DNA from: an uncultured Bacteroides sp. | Lineage (GTDB): Bacteria; Bacteroidota; Bacteroidia; Bacteroidales; Bacteroidaceae | NCBI GenBank assembly: GCA_900544675.1 | Contig: UQVZ01000002.1 | Location: 86,330 to 150,329 of the forward strand | Reading direction: 5' to 3' | DNA: 64,000 nt | In this document: piece after piece, positions 43,874 through 53,748 of the stretch | Layout of the letters: the number at the start of each line of letters is the position of its first letter | Numbering within the stretch: position 1 is the stretch's first letter | The notes under the pieces: model-generated | Told to the model about the DNA's origin: nothing | What the model saw: only the letters and a program-made list of their open reading frames with translations | Database searches by the model: none | Translations under genes and position numbers: made by a program

Positions 43874-45160
43874 TCAATCTTGCGCAACCTGCGGCGAGAG
43901 AGTCACCAGTACCTTGTCGATACGTGCGCCGTCCATGTCCACAATCTCGAAGGTGAAACCGTTCCATTGCAGGCTTTCCCCACTAACGGGGATATGCTGG
44001 AGTTGTTGGAGAATCAAGCCGCCCAGCGTATGATACTCGGAGTTCTCAAACAAATCCTGACGGTCGAAATAACACAGAAAGTCGTACAACGAGCACTGGC
44101 CGTCCACCAACCATCCGTCGCCCGATACCCGTTTGATGATATCGGGTTCCTCGCCCGGTGCATCCATTGCCCCTACCAGTCCTTCCAATATATCGCGCAA
44201 GGTAATGATACCCGTACATACCCCGAACTCATCGCATACCAGCGCGCGGCTGATTTTACGTGCCTTCATCTGTTCCAGTGCCTTGTACACGTTCATGCTC
44301 TCATGGAAAAACGTCGCTTCGTGAATCAAGGACTCCAATTTGAAATCAGGCTCGTACAAATGCAATACCAGGTCCTTCAGGTTAACGATGCCCCTTACAT
44401 GGTCCAGGTCGCCGTCCGCTATGGGATAAAACTCGTATAGCTTTTCGCTCAATACTTTCTTCACGTCATCGGCTCCCATTTCCGTATCCAGCCATACGAT
44501 TTCGCTCTTGTGTGTCATAATCGAACTGACCTTCAGGTCGCCCAGCAGGAAGACACGCTCCATGATGTCCTGTTCCACGGGTTGCACCTCGCCGTCTTCG
44601 GTACCTTCCTGAATAATCGACTTAATCTCTTCCTCGGTCACTTTATTGTCCGATTCCCTGATTCCTAAAAAATTGAATATCAACTCTGTGCTTTTCGAAA
44701 GCAACCACACGAAAGGCAGGGCGATTGTAGAAAGGAAACTCATCGGACGCGAAACGGTCTTTGCAGCCCGTTCGGCTATGCTCAGCCCGATACGCTTGGG
44801 CACCAGTTCACCAAAAACAATGGAAAGAAAAGTCACGATAACGACGATAATGCCTTGCGCCAATGTTCCGGCATACGCTGCCGACACACCGCACGATTCC
44901 AGCACGGAAGTAAATTCGCTGGCTATCTTGTTTCCCGAATAAATACCGGTCAGGATACCTATCAGGGTGATGCCAATCTGTACGGTCGAAAGGAAACGGT
45001 CGGGGTCGTTCGCCAGCTTCAGTGCCACCCGGGCAGCTTTGCTTCCTTTCTTGGCATCGGTGGAAAGCCGAGTTTTTCGGGCTGATATTAATGCCACCTC
45101 GGACATGGAGAAAATACCGTTAAGTACTATCAACCCGATAATTATAAAGATTTCGTCCAT
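43874..45160 (-). CDS. CorC/HlyC-type CBS-domain membrane protein
   Basis: This 428-residue protein has an N-terminal CNNM/DUF21 membrane domain (about 1-190, IFIIIGLIVLNGIFSMSEVAL). A CBS pair (about 205-330) contains VSSIMTHKSEIVWLD and CGVCTGIITLRDILEGLVG-like text, and a C-terminal CorC_HlyC domain follows (GDGWLVDGQCSLYDF). Members are called haemolysins but many act in magnesium or divalent-cation transport. The start at 45160 is chosen because a -7 box at 45185-45193 lies inside the longer frame. The DUF6769-like gene follows 29 bases downstream. Confidence 0.9.
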   Translation of the reverse strand: MDEIFIIIGLIVLNGIFSMSEVALISARKTRLSTDAKKGSKAARVALKLANDPDRFLSTVQIGITLIGILTGIYSGNKIASEFTSVLESCGVSAAYAGTLAQGIIVVIVTFLSIVFGELVPKRIGLSIAERAAKTVSRPMSFLSTIALPFVWLLSKSTELIFNFLGIRESDNKVTEEEIKSIIQEGTEDGEVQPVEQDIMERVFLLGDLKVSSIMTHKSEIVWLDTEMGADDVKKVLSEKLYEFYPIADGDLDHVRGIVNLKDLVLHLYEPDFKLESLIHEATFFHESMNVYKALEQMKARKISRALVCDEFGVCTGIITLRDILEGLVGAMDAPGEEPDIIKRVSGDGWLVDGQCSLYDFLCYFDRQDLFENSEYHTLGGLILQQLQHIPVSGESLQWNGFTFEIVDMDGARIDKVLVTLSPQVAQD

Positions 45161-45184
45161 AAAAAATTTGAAAATAATCCGGTC

Positions 45185-45193
45185 GCAAATATA
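45185..45193 (-). promoter_or_regulatory. -7 promoter element for the CorC-type gene
   Basis: Minus-strand TATATTTGC matches TAnnTTTG plus C. The start would lie near 45178, about 18 nt before the ATG, and could also serve the DUF6769 and efflux genes. Confidence 0.6.
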
Positions 45194-45275
45194 CACCAAT
45201 GTTCAATGATAGTGAAAGAGAAGCCGAAGTATTAAATAGTTTTAACGAAAACAGGAGATTAACTTTTTAGCTGGG

Positions 45276-45312
45276 ACAAAAAAAGCCGGCGCGCATCCCT
45301 GCGAACCGGCTT
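45276..45312 (-). terminator. Terminator of the fimbrial operon
   Basis: AAGCCGG and CCGGCTT arms with a 16-base loop. On the minus strand it is followed by TTTTTTTG. It lies about 110 bases after the last fimbrial gene. Confidence 0.8.
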
Positions 45313-45423
45313 CGAGATTACTAATTTAAGTAAAATGTGTGGGGACGCTTCCCCATTATCTATTGATAGAGATATAAAAATATTTCTTTAACAGGTTGAT
45401 GCAGTTAAGGACATAAAGTGATA

Positions 45424-47829
45424 TTATAGTCTGTCGCGCACGCACCTTATCGGTCCGGCAACCGATTTGACATAGTACATATAGTTCGTCGTTTCAAAAA
45501 TCATAAAAGCACCATTGTTATGGGTGTGCAAAATATTCACACGGTTATTTTTGTCTGTAGTAGCATTGTGATAATTCCCACAACGCCCTACTCTAATGCC
45601 TCGCCCATCTCCTACACGCGGTCCTTGATTCGGGAAATAGGAATAGACTCCCGTTTTCCAAGCTTGCATATAAATATACATACCTGTATATACCGGATCT
45701 TTAGGCCCTGTTCGATCCCAAACCCAACCTTCAATATCAGGATTGAGATTGATATTCCTTTGATATTGACCTCCTGGATTCCGACCATCTATGGTAAAGC
45801 CAAGCCACAGTTCTCCAGGCGGCACTCTCCACCCCGAAGGACAGGGATCGAATATGGATTTCTCCGTTCCATAGTTATCATAGATATGTGGTCCATTAGG
45901 GTCATCAGTATAGCTGTACTTCTTCATCGTACCATCGTCCCTGGGTTTCAATCCGCCCCATAACTCATCACTATGTTGATATGTCCAATCACCCTCAGCA
46001 AAGTAATTCCCATACCCTTGCACATAGCCTTCATTCATATTCGCTTTATTTGTTCCACACATAAATACAGTGGGGTTCTGAATCGCATAATAAAGTGGAT
46101 CGGCTATTCCTCGTATATCTTCTCCGGGACAAGAATGGAATAATTGATTCACATCATCAGATGCCGTCATACCTACGGTCGGTAGATTGGCATTGTCATA
46201 CAGTTGTTCCGTTGTTTCCGGTGTATAATCCGTAGAATAATGCCCACCTTTTGTGCGTAGCGGTGGGAAGGGATCTTTCCGTCCCCATTGATACAACATT
46301 CCAAACGGTTTGGTATCCCAACCGTGCGTAGGCGTATCGGCCAATGCCCCCAGATTGCAAGACATCACCTGGTAGCCGGAGATACGCGGCTCGCCGGAAT
46401 CCACTCCATAGATTCTCTTTTCATCCCACCGGTACGTATAATAGCGGATAGCCTTGCTCAAATTGCCCGGGTCATTGCCCGTCACCCAGATATGCCACGA
46501 CCAGATAATCTCCTCGTCCCAGTTGTAAGCCGCAATCAAGGCATTGCCTTCCTTAGCGGTCCGGACATAAATTTTCTTTTCGTCCGGCTTATACCAAACG
46601 AGACTTCCATCTGAATTATCTCCTATGGCCCCTTCCGTTTGCCAAAGTATTTTTACCTTGTCAATCGCCTTCTCCGGCTCATCCGGATTCAAGTAATCTT
46701 CAATTTTGAATCCGCCTCCCGTTTCCACCCGGTAATAAGGCTCAAACGAAAGCAGCTTCCCCGGTTCGACAATGAAGCAGTTGGAAGACGGGATATGCAG
46801 TTCCGCACCTCCCTCACGGATAGTAACAACCACGTTGTACACACAATTCCGCCGGATGTTATAATCGTTCGGGAATTGGTCGTCGTCCGTATCTGTCCCC
46901 GGATAAGCATAATAATTGGATTGTTGCGTAGCTCCCTGTTCCGTTTGCAAGGCCGCCTGCACGCCCAGCCGGAGCGCATTTACAGGAGCCACCTCTTCCT
47001 CCGCCCCTATGGCACGCACTCCGCCCTGCATATTCTCCGCCACATAGATGGTATAAGTCGTCCCTGCGCTGACCGGGTCATCGGCACTGCCAAAAGCCCG
47101 GGTAGTCCAGTACTCCATGTTTCCTTTCTCTCCGATAGTCTTGTCTCCTTCTTCCCCCGTCCGTGCACGCACCAGGCTCACTTTGGATATGCTGTTTATC
47201 TCTATCGAACGAAGTGTCATCTTGTCTGCCAAATCCTCGCCAATCTCCACCCTCACGTTCAGCTTAGCGAACATACGCGTCACCGGCACGGTAATCACAC
47301 TTCCTGCGCTAACCTCTGCCTTCGCACTCCCTTCCATGGGGATGGAGAGTGTTTCTTCTCCGTCGTTGACGAACTGCGGTTCCAGGTTAAACACGGTCTG
47401 TTCCCTAAAGTTGTCCAAACCGCCGACTTCCCTTCCATTCAACCAATCCGCCCTGCCTGTATTGGCCACAATGTAAACCACCGACTTCTCTCCCGCCTCG
47501 TCCGGCCGCAGATAGACAGGCAAATCCTTCAGTTGACTTTGGTCATCGATGGTATAATAGCGTGGATTAATCAGGCGGTTTCCTGTAACAGCATCAAACT
47601 GGCATACCCAAATGTTGTGAACCGCTCTTTCAGCCTCCGTATCTTCGACCGCTCTCGTATCCGCTTGAAGCTCCACTTGTAACGGATTGACCGACAGGCA
47701 TAGCGAGACTTCCACCAATTCACCCTCTTCAAAATCCTCCGAAGGCTGCCCTTCCCAACGCTCTTCACTGCATCCTCCGGCTAACCAGCCTATCAGTGCT
47801 AATAAGATAAAACAGCATTTACTCTTCAT
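45424..47829 (-). CDS. Large fimbrial tip-type lipoprotein with DUF4906 and FISUMP-like domains
   Basis: This 801-residue exported lipoprotein has signal ILLALIGWLAGGCSE with lipobox AGGC. Residues about 40-360 form a fimbrillin-like/DUF4906 region (HNIWVCQFDAVTGNRLINPRYY; MFAKLNVRVEI). The C-terminal half (about 440-800) resembles the Fibrobacter-type major paralogous domain: NLGALADTPTHGWDTKPFG, YQWGRKDPFP, GYVQGYGNYF and DPCPSGWRVPPGELW. Such proteins sit at the fimbrial tip and may bind ligands. It is the last gene of the fimbrial operon, six bases after the preceding gene. Confidence 0.85.
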   Translation of the reverse strand: MKSKCCFILLALIGWLAGGCSEERWEGQPSEDFEEGELVEVSLCLSVNPLQVELQADTRAVEDTEAERAVHNIWVCQFDAVTGNRLINPRYYTIDDQSQLKDLPVYLRPDEAGEKSVVYIVANTGRADWLNGREVGGLDNFREQTVFNLEPQFVNDGEETLSIPMEGSAKAEVSAGSVITVPVTRMFAKLNVRVEIGEDLADKMTLRSIEINSISKVSLVRARTGEEGDKTIGEKGNMEYWTTRAFGSADDPVSAGTTYTIYVAENMQGGVRAIGAEEEVAPVNALRLGVQAALQTEQGATQQSNYYAYPGTDTDDDQFPNDYNIRRNCVYNVVVTIREGGAELHIPSSNCFIVEPGKLLSFEPYYRVETGGGFKIEDYLNPDEPEKAIDKVKILWQTEGAIGDNSDGSLVWYKPDEKKIYVRTAKEGNALIAAYNWDEEIIWSWHIWVTGNDPGNLSKAIRYYTYRWDEKRIYGVDSGEPRISGYQVMSCNLGALADTPTHGWDTKPFGMLYQWGRKDPFPPLRTKGGHYSTDYTPETTEQLYDNANLPTVGMTASDDVNQLFHSCPGEDIRGIADPLYYAIQNPTVFMCGTNKANMNEGYVQGYGNYFAEGDWTYQHSDELWGGLKPRDDGTMKKYSYTDDPNGPHIYDNYGTEKSIFDPCPSGWRVPPGELWLGFTIDGRNPGGQYQRNINLNPDIEGWVWDRTGPKDPVYTGMYIYMQAWKTGVYSYFPNQGPRVGDGRGIRVGRCGNYHNATTDKNNRVNILHTHNNGAFMIFETTNYMYYVKSVAGPIRCVRDRL

Positions 47830-47834
47830 TGTAT

Positions 47835-48944
47835 TCAGAAATTAAAGTCATTTTCATATTTCTCTTCCCAATCTTTCACTTCAACCGCCAAATTTCCTTT
47901 GGGGTCTATCGTTACATTGAAACGGTAAAGGTGGTTGCGGGTAATATCAAAAGATGTTTTCTCAATATCTGTTTGATTATCCGCAAAGTGAATGACAAAA
48001 TCTTTCTCATCCGTTTCCGTTTGAATATCAAAGCGAAGTTCGATATAAGCGGCATTGTCCTCGTCCGAATTGTCATACTCCGGGACATAAGCTATCCATG
48101 TTTCTTTTTTATTGTCTGATTGGGTTTGTAAAAAAGGGATAGTCTTATTGATTGAACCCTCTTCGTTCTGGCCTTTAATCAAATGCAAACCGATGTGTCC
48201 GTTTGGTGGATATGCACCATTCCTAGGCGCACAATAGCCTTTTGAATTATAGCCGTGAAGGGTAACATCGCTAAAAGACATCTCTTCCGTGTTCAATTCG
48301 TCTTCTTTGTTCAATACCACTTCCACTTTCGCCATGGCACGAAGCAATGGGATAGATTCTTCTAACGTGATGGTTCCGCCATACTGAACCGGTACATCCT
48401 CGTATTCGTTGACACCATAGAAAGGGATAAGGTTCTTTTCGCCCAGTTCAAAAAACTTTAAATTCTCGAATTGTGCCCAATCCGCATTGCAAATCGTTTC
48501 AAGTGTGCTTTCTGCTTTAGGTTCTTCGTAATTTTCCCAATTCGCCAAAACAACTATCTTGAAATCCATTGCATTATGTGATGCACGTTGGAGGACATCC
48601 TCCGGCACTTCCCCTTCCACGCTATACAACGTGTATTCAGTCGCTTCAGCCATTACGGTTTTGGATGGAATAAACCGGGCAATATAGTTGTCGTCTGTAC
48701 TGAAGAAATAGATCCGATAACTGTTTACATCGTTGAAATTGATGTAGTTTTCATACTTGCTGCCTGCTTCAAAACCAGACGGCATGCGTGTCGTACGGGC
48801 AGATGCGTCCATAGGCAAGGAAAGCTGCAACTGGAGTTTTACACTCCTTTCCTTGCTGTTGCCGTCTGCCTCCATTTCGTCCGTACAGGCAAAACAGACG
48901 AACGCCAGCAAACATGCACCTATATAGAGAAACCATCTTTTCAT
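47835..48944 (-). CDS. Fimbrial accessory lipoprotein
   Basis: This 369-residue lipoprotein has signal GACLLAFVCFACTD and an N-terminal fimbrillin-like domain (SVKLQLQLSLPMDASARTTR, then YRIYFFSTDDNYIARFIPS). A second beta domain ends ITRNHLYRFNVTIDPKG and VKDWEEKYENDFNF. The last motif resembles the C-terminal donor strand of Bacteroidales pilins, so it is probably a minor pilin between the Mfa2-like anchor and the tip protein. Gaps to its neighbours are five to nine bases. Confidence 0.75.
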   Translation of the reverse strand: MKRWFLYIGACLLAFVCFACTDEMEADGNSKERSVKLQLQLSLPMDASARTTRMPSGFEAGSKYENYINFNDVNSYRIYFFSTDDNYIARFIPSKTVMAEATEYTLYSVEGEVPEDVLQRASHNAMDFKIVVLANWENYEEPKAESTLETICNADWAQFENLKFFELGEKNLIPFYGVNEYEDVPVQYGGTITLEESIPLLRAMAKVEVVLNKEDELNTEEMSFSDVTLHGYNSKGYCAPRNGAYPPNGHIGLHLIKGQNEEGSINKTIPFLQTQSDNKKETWIAYVPEYDNSDEDNAAYIELRFDIQTETDEKDFVIHFADNQTDIEKTSFDITRNHLYRFNVTIDPKGNLAVEVKDWEEKYENDFNF

Positions 48945-48953
48945 ATACGTACG

Positions 48954-49958
48954 TTAAAATTCGATTACCATTCCATTCAGCCGAACTACCCAGCCGTTTA
49001 CCACAATTTGTGTCTTCAGCCATTCCCCACGGTCATCCAAAAAGAATATCAACGACCATTCACTTTCACGGTCCAGGAACTCTTGTTCACCCATTTCGCT
49101 GTATGCGTCGCTTTTCAACAACAATAAATAATCAATCAGCGGAATGTCTATGATATTTTCCCTGTCAGATGCGCGCCGGATGGACAAGCGAGGACGATGG
49201 CTTTCCTCTTTTACCAGCCTTGAGGTGGAAAACTCGGCGTATGCCACCGTTACTTCTCCTTCATTTTCGCCTACAGACTGGCATCCTTGCGACCACGGCA
49301 AATAAGTAGCCGTTCCGTTAGGTGTCAGATTGTTGCTGCTGTCAAACAACGTGTTGTCATCGGTCACGGCGAAGGTGAAGTCTTCATCCGATAAAGGTTT
49401 CCCGTTGACCTGCTGAAGCACCACACGGATGTTGTTGGTGTTTTTCATCAGGCGGAGCGTGACCTCTTTATAAGCATTCACCTCTACCTTGCCTTCTGCC
49501 GTCCCATAATAAAAATCGTGCAACTTTTGAGCGGACGTAAGGTTATCGTGCACCATTTCGACCGACAATTCCGACCAGTGTGTTCCCGGCTGCGGTTCTT
49601 GTCCCAACGCAAAAGAATGAGCCTGACAAGCCAATCCGCCATAAGCGATGAAACGGTAATCTCCTTCCTCCAAGTCAATCTGCATGCGATAATCTTCACG
49701 GCTCAGCACATCGGTGGTTTCCGTACAAGTGGTGACGTGTTTCCCCTCGCCGTCGAACACATAAAGGGTTACACAATCTACCTTTGCCGGAAAGGCATTG
49801 GCGTATTCCATATTGTAATCGTAAACAAAATGCAGGGAAACGCCAGTAGGGCAAGGCTGCAAGTCATCGTCATAGACCGTATTGCATGAGGATGACGCGA
49901 AGGCTACAAATGCGGCCAGCAATGCCGCACCTGCAACCGGGATTATACTCCGTTTCAT
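48954..49958 (-). CDS. FimB/Mfa2-family fimbrial anchor subunit
   Basis: This 334-residue lipoprotein has signal AFVAFASSSCN with the lipobox near residue 24. The body matches the Mfa2/FimB family: PCPTGVSLHFVYDYNMEYAN, then YVFDGEGKHVTTCT and LEEGDYRFIAYGG. These are the family's cell-wall anchor/length-terminating signatures in Porphyromonas and Bacteroides. It follows the Mfa1-type major pilin gene by 16 bases, the usual order. Confidence 0.9.
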   Translation of the reverse strand: MKRSIIPVAGAALLAAFVAFASSSCNTVYDDDLQPCPTGVSLHFVYDYNMEYANAFPAKVDCVTLYVFDGEGKHVTTCTETTDVLSREDYRMQIDLEEGDYRFIAYGGLACQAHSFALGQEPQPGTHWSELSVEMVHDNLTSAQKLHDFYYGTAEGKVEVNAYKEVTLRLMKNTNNIRVVLQQVNGKPLSDEDFTFAVTDDNTLFDSSNNLTPNGTATYLPWSQGCQSVGENEGEVTVAYAEFSTSRLVKEESHRPRLSIRRASDRENIIDIPLIDYLLLLKSDAYSEMGEQEFLDRESEWSLIFFLDDRGEWLKTQIVVNGWVVRLNGMVIEF

Positions 49959-49974
49959 TCGTTACTTGTTTTTA

Positions 49975-51669
49975 TTAGAATTCAATATCATTGATGCGTA
50001 CTACCCAGGGAAGAACCTCCACTGCCACTTTAAAGTAAACATCGTCTTCTTCGTCCGGGTCTAACGGATTTTCCGGGTCGGGGTCATCACTCGGGTTTGT
50101 AGGATGACCGAACTTGTTCACTCCCGTTACGCTCAGCTTATACACATTGTTGCGCACAACGGCAAATTCCATGGGACCCATGGAACCGTTATTTTTGTTA
50201 TCGTTATGACGGTTCCAATAATAGTAAAGGACTTCGTACTTTTTATCGGCATTCGGCTTGAAAATGGTGAAACCGGCATCTACGGCTTTTTTCTCGATCT
50301 CTGTATCAGAAGCGTCAGGATCTTCCATCGCTTTGTTATAAGCAGCAGCCAATAAGGGATTTGACAAAGTTGTATTATCACTTTCCTTCTTAGCTGCGGC
50401 AGTTTTTACATCGTCCCATGTACCCCACAGGATGTTATCGAATACATAAACGGTATTGGTACCATTCAACAAGGTTTTCATATCTTCAGTTGCACCTTGG
50501 ATTTCACCTTTGAATGCCACACCGGTAGTGATGCCTTTCTTCTGATTGGAAACTTGAGCGGGAATCGTGTTTTCAGTAGCGTAACGCCAGATTTTGTATC
50601 CTTTTCTATTCTCTTTTGCATTTTCTCCGCTATTCCAAGATTCATCATTATCTTCAGAGGTGAGAGAACTTATAGAAGTCCATGCATAGTCGGTTGTTGA
50701 TGCGCTATTCGGATTATACACGTAAAAGAAATGGCTGGCTTTGTCTGTAGTTTCTTCACTATACTTACCTTTCCACTCATAATCCGTATCTACCACATAA
50801 TTCGTATTCGTTTCAGTACCACCAATGGTAGCATTCGTACTGGTTCCATCAGCAGATACCCGGCGCAGGTAATAGAACTCTTTGCTTAAGTTTACCAATG
50901 CCATATCCGTTAAGGTTACTGTTACTTCCGCTTTTCCGTCTTCTCCCATTAACGTATAGGTTTCGTCAGGAACCGATGATTTATAATCAAAACGGGCGGC
51001 GGCACGCTCTACGTTGATAGTCTTTAAGTCAAAGGGATGGGATTCCACCTTATAGTTATCTAAATTGGCAGGCAAAGTCCGCTCATAATCGTCATCTGCA
51101 TTGGTCATTAAAAAATGACCGTTTTTAGTGTTATTATCCCCATCGGTTATACTCCAAATAGTTTCATCCGTTGCAGAAGTCAATGTATAAGTCGCATTTA
51201 CATCGATACCGTCCTCACTTTCAAGTCCCTTTTTAAGTTCACTTGTCGGATTACAATAAACATATATGTTTACAGGGTCTCCTGCATAATCTACCAATTT
51301 ATTCGTATTGAATGGAACTACATACGTAGTGTTACTTCCCGTTGGGATAAGATTGGTTACAGTGCTTCCCGTTATAAACTTGTCATCTGTAGCATCTGTG
51401 ATTACCACCAAAACTTCTGAAACCTGGTTTTCGTAATCCTTCCCGATTTCCACTCCTGCATCGGATGAAACATAGTCATCGTCATCATCATCCGAAGTCG
51501 TTGAACTTCGCGATACTGCCGGAAGTTCCAGGCTGAATTGCATAAACACTTGGCTTGTGCTTTCTTCTGTACTTTCTTCGTTATTTGCTGACAAGTCAAT
51601 TTCATCGCTACAAGCCGAAAATGCCATAGCGATACCCATTGTCATGAATAAATAACTCCACCTTTTCAT
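49975..51669 (-). CDS. Mfa1-family major fimbrial subunit
   Basis: This 564-residue lipoprotein precursor has signal LFMTMGIAMAFSACSD. The Mfa1 N-terminal domain holds VFMQFSLELPAVSRS and, after an Asp-rich linker, VSEVLVVITDATDDKF. The C-terminal domain is VVRNNVYKLSVTGVNKFGHP followed by VYFKVAVEVLPWVVR, the polymerising donor strand. It is the main structural pilin. Length and layout match Mfa1/P. gingivalis-type major fimbrillins. A DUF3868 protein gene precedes it. Confidence 0.9.
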   Translation of the reverse strand: MKRWSYLFMTMGIAMAFSACSDEIDLSANNEESTEESTSQVFMQFSLELPAVSRSSTTSDDDDDDYVSSDAGVEIGKDYENQVSEVLVVITDATDDKFITGSTVTNLIPTGSNTTYVVPFNTNKLVDYAGDPVNIYVYCNPTSELKKGLESEDGIDVNATYTLTSATDETIWSITDGDNNTKNGHFLMTNADDDYERTLPANLDNYKVESHPFDLKTINVERAAARFDYKSSVPDETYTLMGEDGKAEVTVTLTDMALVNLSKEFYYLRRVSADGTSTNATIGGTETNTNYVVDTDYEWKGKYSEETTDKASHFFYVYNPNSASTTDYAWTSISSLTSEDNDESWNSGENAKENRKGYKIWRYATENTIPAQVSNQKKGITTGVAFKGEIQGATEDMKTLLNGTNTVYVFDNILWGTWDDVKTAAAKKESDNTTLSNPLLAAAYNKAMEDPDASDTEIEKKAVDAGFTIFKPNADKKYEVLYYYWNRHNDNKNNGSMGPMEFAVVRNNVYKLSVTGVNKFGHPTNPSDDPDPENPLDPDEEDDVYFKVAVEVLPWVVRINDIEF

Positions 51670-51704
51670 AATCTATTTTCTTTAATTTACTATCCGGTTA
51701 AAAT

Positions 51705-53123
51705 TCACTTCTTCATCCTTTCTATTTGGCGCAAAGCGTCATCGGCTTCCGTTATTCCTCCAGCCTTCGCTTTTTGTAGGTAAACGGATGCTGCATCATA
51801 TTCGCCTCTTAATGCAGCCAGTATGCCACGCGCGTACTCAGCCGATGCCCCCTCTCCTGCCTTCTCTAAATAGCGGGCAGCCCCTGCGGTATCGTTCCGC
51901 TGCATTGCCGCATTCGCCGCATTCAGGTTTGCCGCCTCGTCATCGGGGAAAAGTCGTACCGCTGTTTCAAACACTTCATTGTATTCCTTGCTGCCTGTTC
52001 CGTAGGTCTGCGCCACGGCATACATCTCTTGCAGCGAAAGCTTTTGCGGCTCTTTCCAAATCAGCTTCCGGGCTTCCTCCACATCGAAACCGCGTACGGT
52101 ATACGCCACTACATAATCGGAATGACGCAAAGCCGGGAAACAGTCGCGCAGCAACGTGCGGTATGCTTCGGGATATTCCGTGCGCAAACGGCGTTCTTTG
52201 GCATCGGCTTCCAAACCGCTGTCTATCAAGTCGAGCAACGCATCCTTTTCGGGCAAGCTGCCCTTTGCAATGTAAGCACGCAGACCTTCCCAGTCTTCCG
52301 GCTCGTAATCTAACTGGAACAAGGAAGCATCGAGCGGATATTCCTTTTTCAGATAGTCTACCAGCGAGCGGGTACGCGCCTCTGCCAAACGGCTGTTGTT
52401 GGCATACGAACCTTCGGGCGAAGCATAGCCCTTGATGGTAATGCGGGTTATCGACACATCCGCATCGTCCTTTATCCGGTTGATGGTATTCTCTATCTTT
52501 GCCAGTTCCGTCTGATTATTGCGGTAAGCTGGTCGGATATCCGTCTGGTTTACCGGGAAATCAATGTAGGCAGCCCCCTGCTCGTTGCGGGTCTTCCGGG
52601 TTTCTGCCTGCGGGCTGACGTAAACGAAATGCGGAACAAATATTTTCGGCTTGAAACTCCCTTCTGCCAACAAGCGGTTTCGGCTAGCCAACACTTCGCG
52701 CAGGCAACCGCACGAATCCTCATCCAGATACAGACGTACCTGATCCGGACGCTGTGCGACAGGTACCGCCGCACGGTAATGCCACTGCTGGCTGGTATCA
52801 TTCTTCCGGCGGATTACCACCTGATTATCCTCGTCCGACCGGTTGCGAAGATAAAGAATGTATTGCTTACGCCCCATGATATCTATGCCGGGCAAGCGGA
52901 CCGCACTGCCATCTATCTGCAACGAAGGGAAAAGCGAGACAAGACGATTGGCAGACACATGTAATGCCGAAAAGTCGATATGCATCTGTACACATACTGA
53001 ATCGTCGGTAGCCGAAAGCGTTACGTCGTCAACAGTTATTTTCCCGTTCAGCTCCTCTTGCGCACGAACCGTTCCGGCGAAAGCCAAGAGGCAAAGACCC
53101 ATATAAATGATATTCTTTTTCAT
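51705..53123 (-). CDS. DUF3868/OmpA-like fimbrial assembly protein with TPR tail
   Basis: This 472-residue exported protein has signal MGLCLLAFAGTVRAQE. An N-terminal DUF3868 domain occupies about 20-190. An OmpA-like peptidoglycan-binding region follows at about 200-290 (ITIKGYASPEGSYANNSRLAEARTRS), and a C-terminal TPR-like repeat block ends EKAGEGASAEYARGILAALR. DUF3868 proteins accompany Mfa1 fimbriae and probably help anchor or assemble them at the outer membrane. It is 12 bases after the DUF3575 gene. Confidence 0.87.
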   Translation of the reverse strand: MKKNIIYMGLCLLAFAGTVRAQEELNGKITVDDVTLSATDDSVCVQMHIDFSALHVSANRLVSLFPSLQIDGSAVRLPGIDIMGRKQYILYLRNRSDEDNQVVIRRKNDTSQQWHYRAAVPVAQRPDQVRLYLDEDSCGCLREVLASRNRLLAEGSFKPKIFVPHFVYVSPQAETRKTRNEQGAAYIDFPVNQTDIRPAYRNNQTELAKIENTINRIKDDADVSITRITIKGYASPEGSYANNSRLAEARTRSLVDYLKKEYPLDASLFQLDYEPEDWEGLRAYIAKGSLPEKDALLDLIDSGLEADAKERRLRTEYPEAYRTLLRDCFPALRHSDYVVAYTVRGFDVEEARKLIWKEPQKLSLQEMYAVAQTYGTGSKEYNEVFETAVRLFPDDEAANLNAANAAMQRNDTAGAARYLEKAGEGASAEYARGILAALRGEYDAASVYLQKAKAGGITEADDALRQIERMKK

Positions 53124-53135
53124 ACGCCTTACAGA

Positions 53136-53711
53136 TTAAAACACATAAATCAGGCTTAGCGCCAATTTGGTAGGACCGAAGTAATGATGTGGCTCATCTT
53201 TCTCGTAAGTATTGCCGCACGTGGCGCAATCATACCGGTCGTATTGGCTATACACATAGCCGACACCGATTTCTGCCTCCATGCTCCAGTGCTCCGAAAG
53301 CATCCATTGGTATCCGTAAGCGATGCCTGCTCCCAGCATCCAGCCTTCGAACCGGTAATCTTTCAACTTGCCGAAATCGGTACCCAGGAAGGTAAAATCG
53401 GTATTCCAATTACCCATGTTGTAAATGCCACCCAGTAGATGTGCAGCTACAAAATGACCATTGAAAGCCTCGCAAAACCAATAACGGGCTTCCGGTTGAA
53501 CAGCAAGTTGTTTCCACTTTTTGTTGTCAGAAAAAGTCCAAGGATTCCAGTTAGCAGACACATCCAATGTCCATTTCGGTGAAAGACGTGATTCAAAGCC
53601 CACGTTCATCGTTGTAATTGCATCATAGACTAAATTAGTCTTTAAGGCCCAATTTTGTGCTGAAACTGATAATCCTATGCACATGAAAAGGATAGTCAGT
53701 AAACGTTTCAT
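53136..53711 (-). CDS. DUF3575 outer-membrane protein
   Basis: This 191-residue protein has signal MKRLLTILFMCIGLSVSAQN and a repeated-strand barrel-like body (LKTNLVYDAITTMNVGFES, ALSLIYVF at the end). DUF3575 proteins are small outer-membrane beta-barrels placed first in Mfa1-type fimbrial operons. A CxxC pair (CATC) near the C-terminus may form a disulfide. It is the promoter-proximal gene of the operon here; the -7 box is at 53741-53748. Confidence 0.85.
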   Translation of the reverse strand: MKRLLTILFMCIGLSVSAQNWALKTNLVYDAITTMNVGFESRLSPKWTLDVSANWNPWTFSDNKKWKQLAVQPEARYWFCEAFNGHFVAAHLLGGIYNMGNWNTDFTFLGTDFGKLKDYRFEGWMLGAGIAYGYQWMLSEHWSMEAEIGVGYVYSQYDRYDCATCGNTYEKDEPHHYFGPTKLALSLIYVF

Positions 53712-53740
53712 AACGCATTTCGTTTTTACTCTACCAAAAC

Positions 53741-53748
53741 CAAATTTA
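53741..53748 (-). promoter_or_regulatory. -7 promoter element of the fimbrial operon
   Basis: Minus-strand TAAATTTG matches TAnnTTTG. The leader would be about 20 nt. No pair of long inverted repeats surrounds it, so an invertible (phase-variable) promoter is not apparent. Confidence 0.5.
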
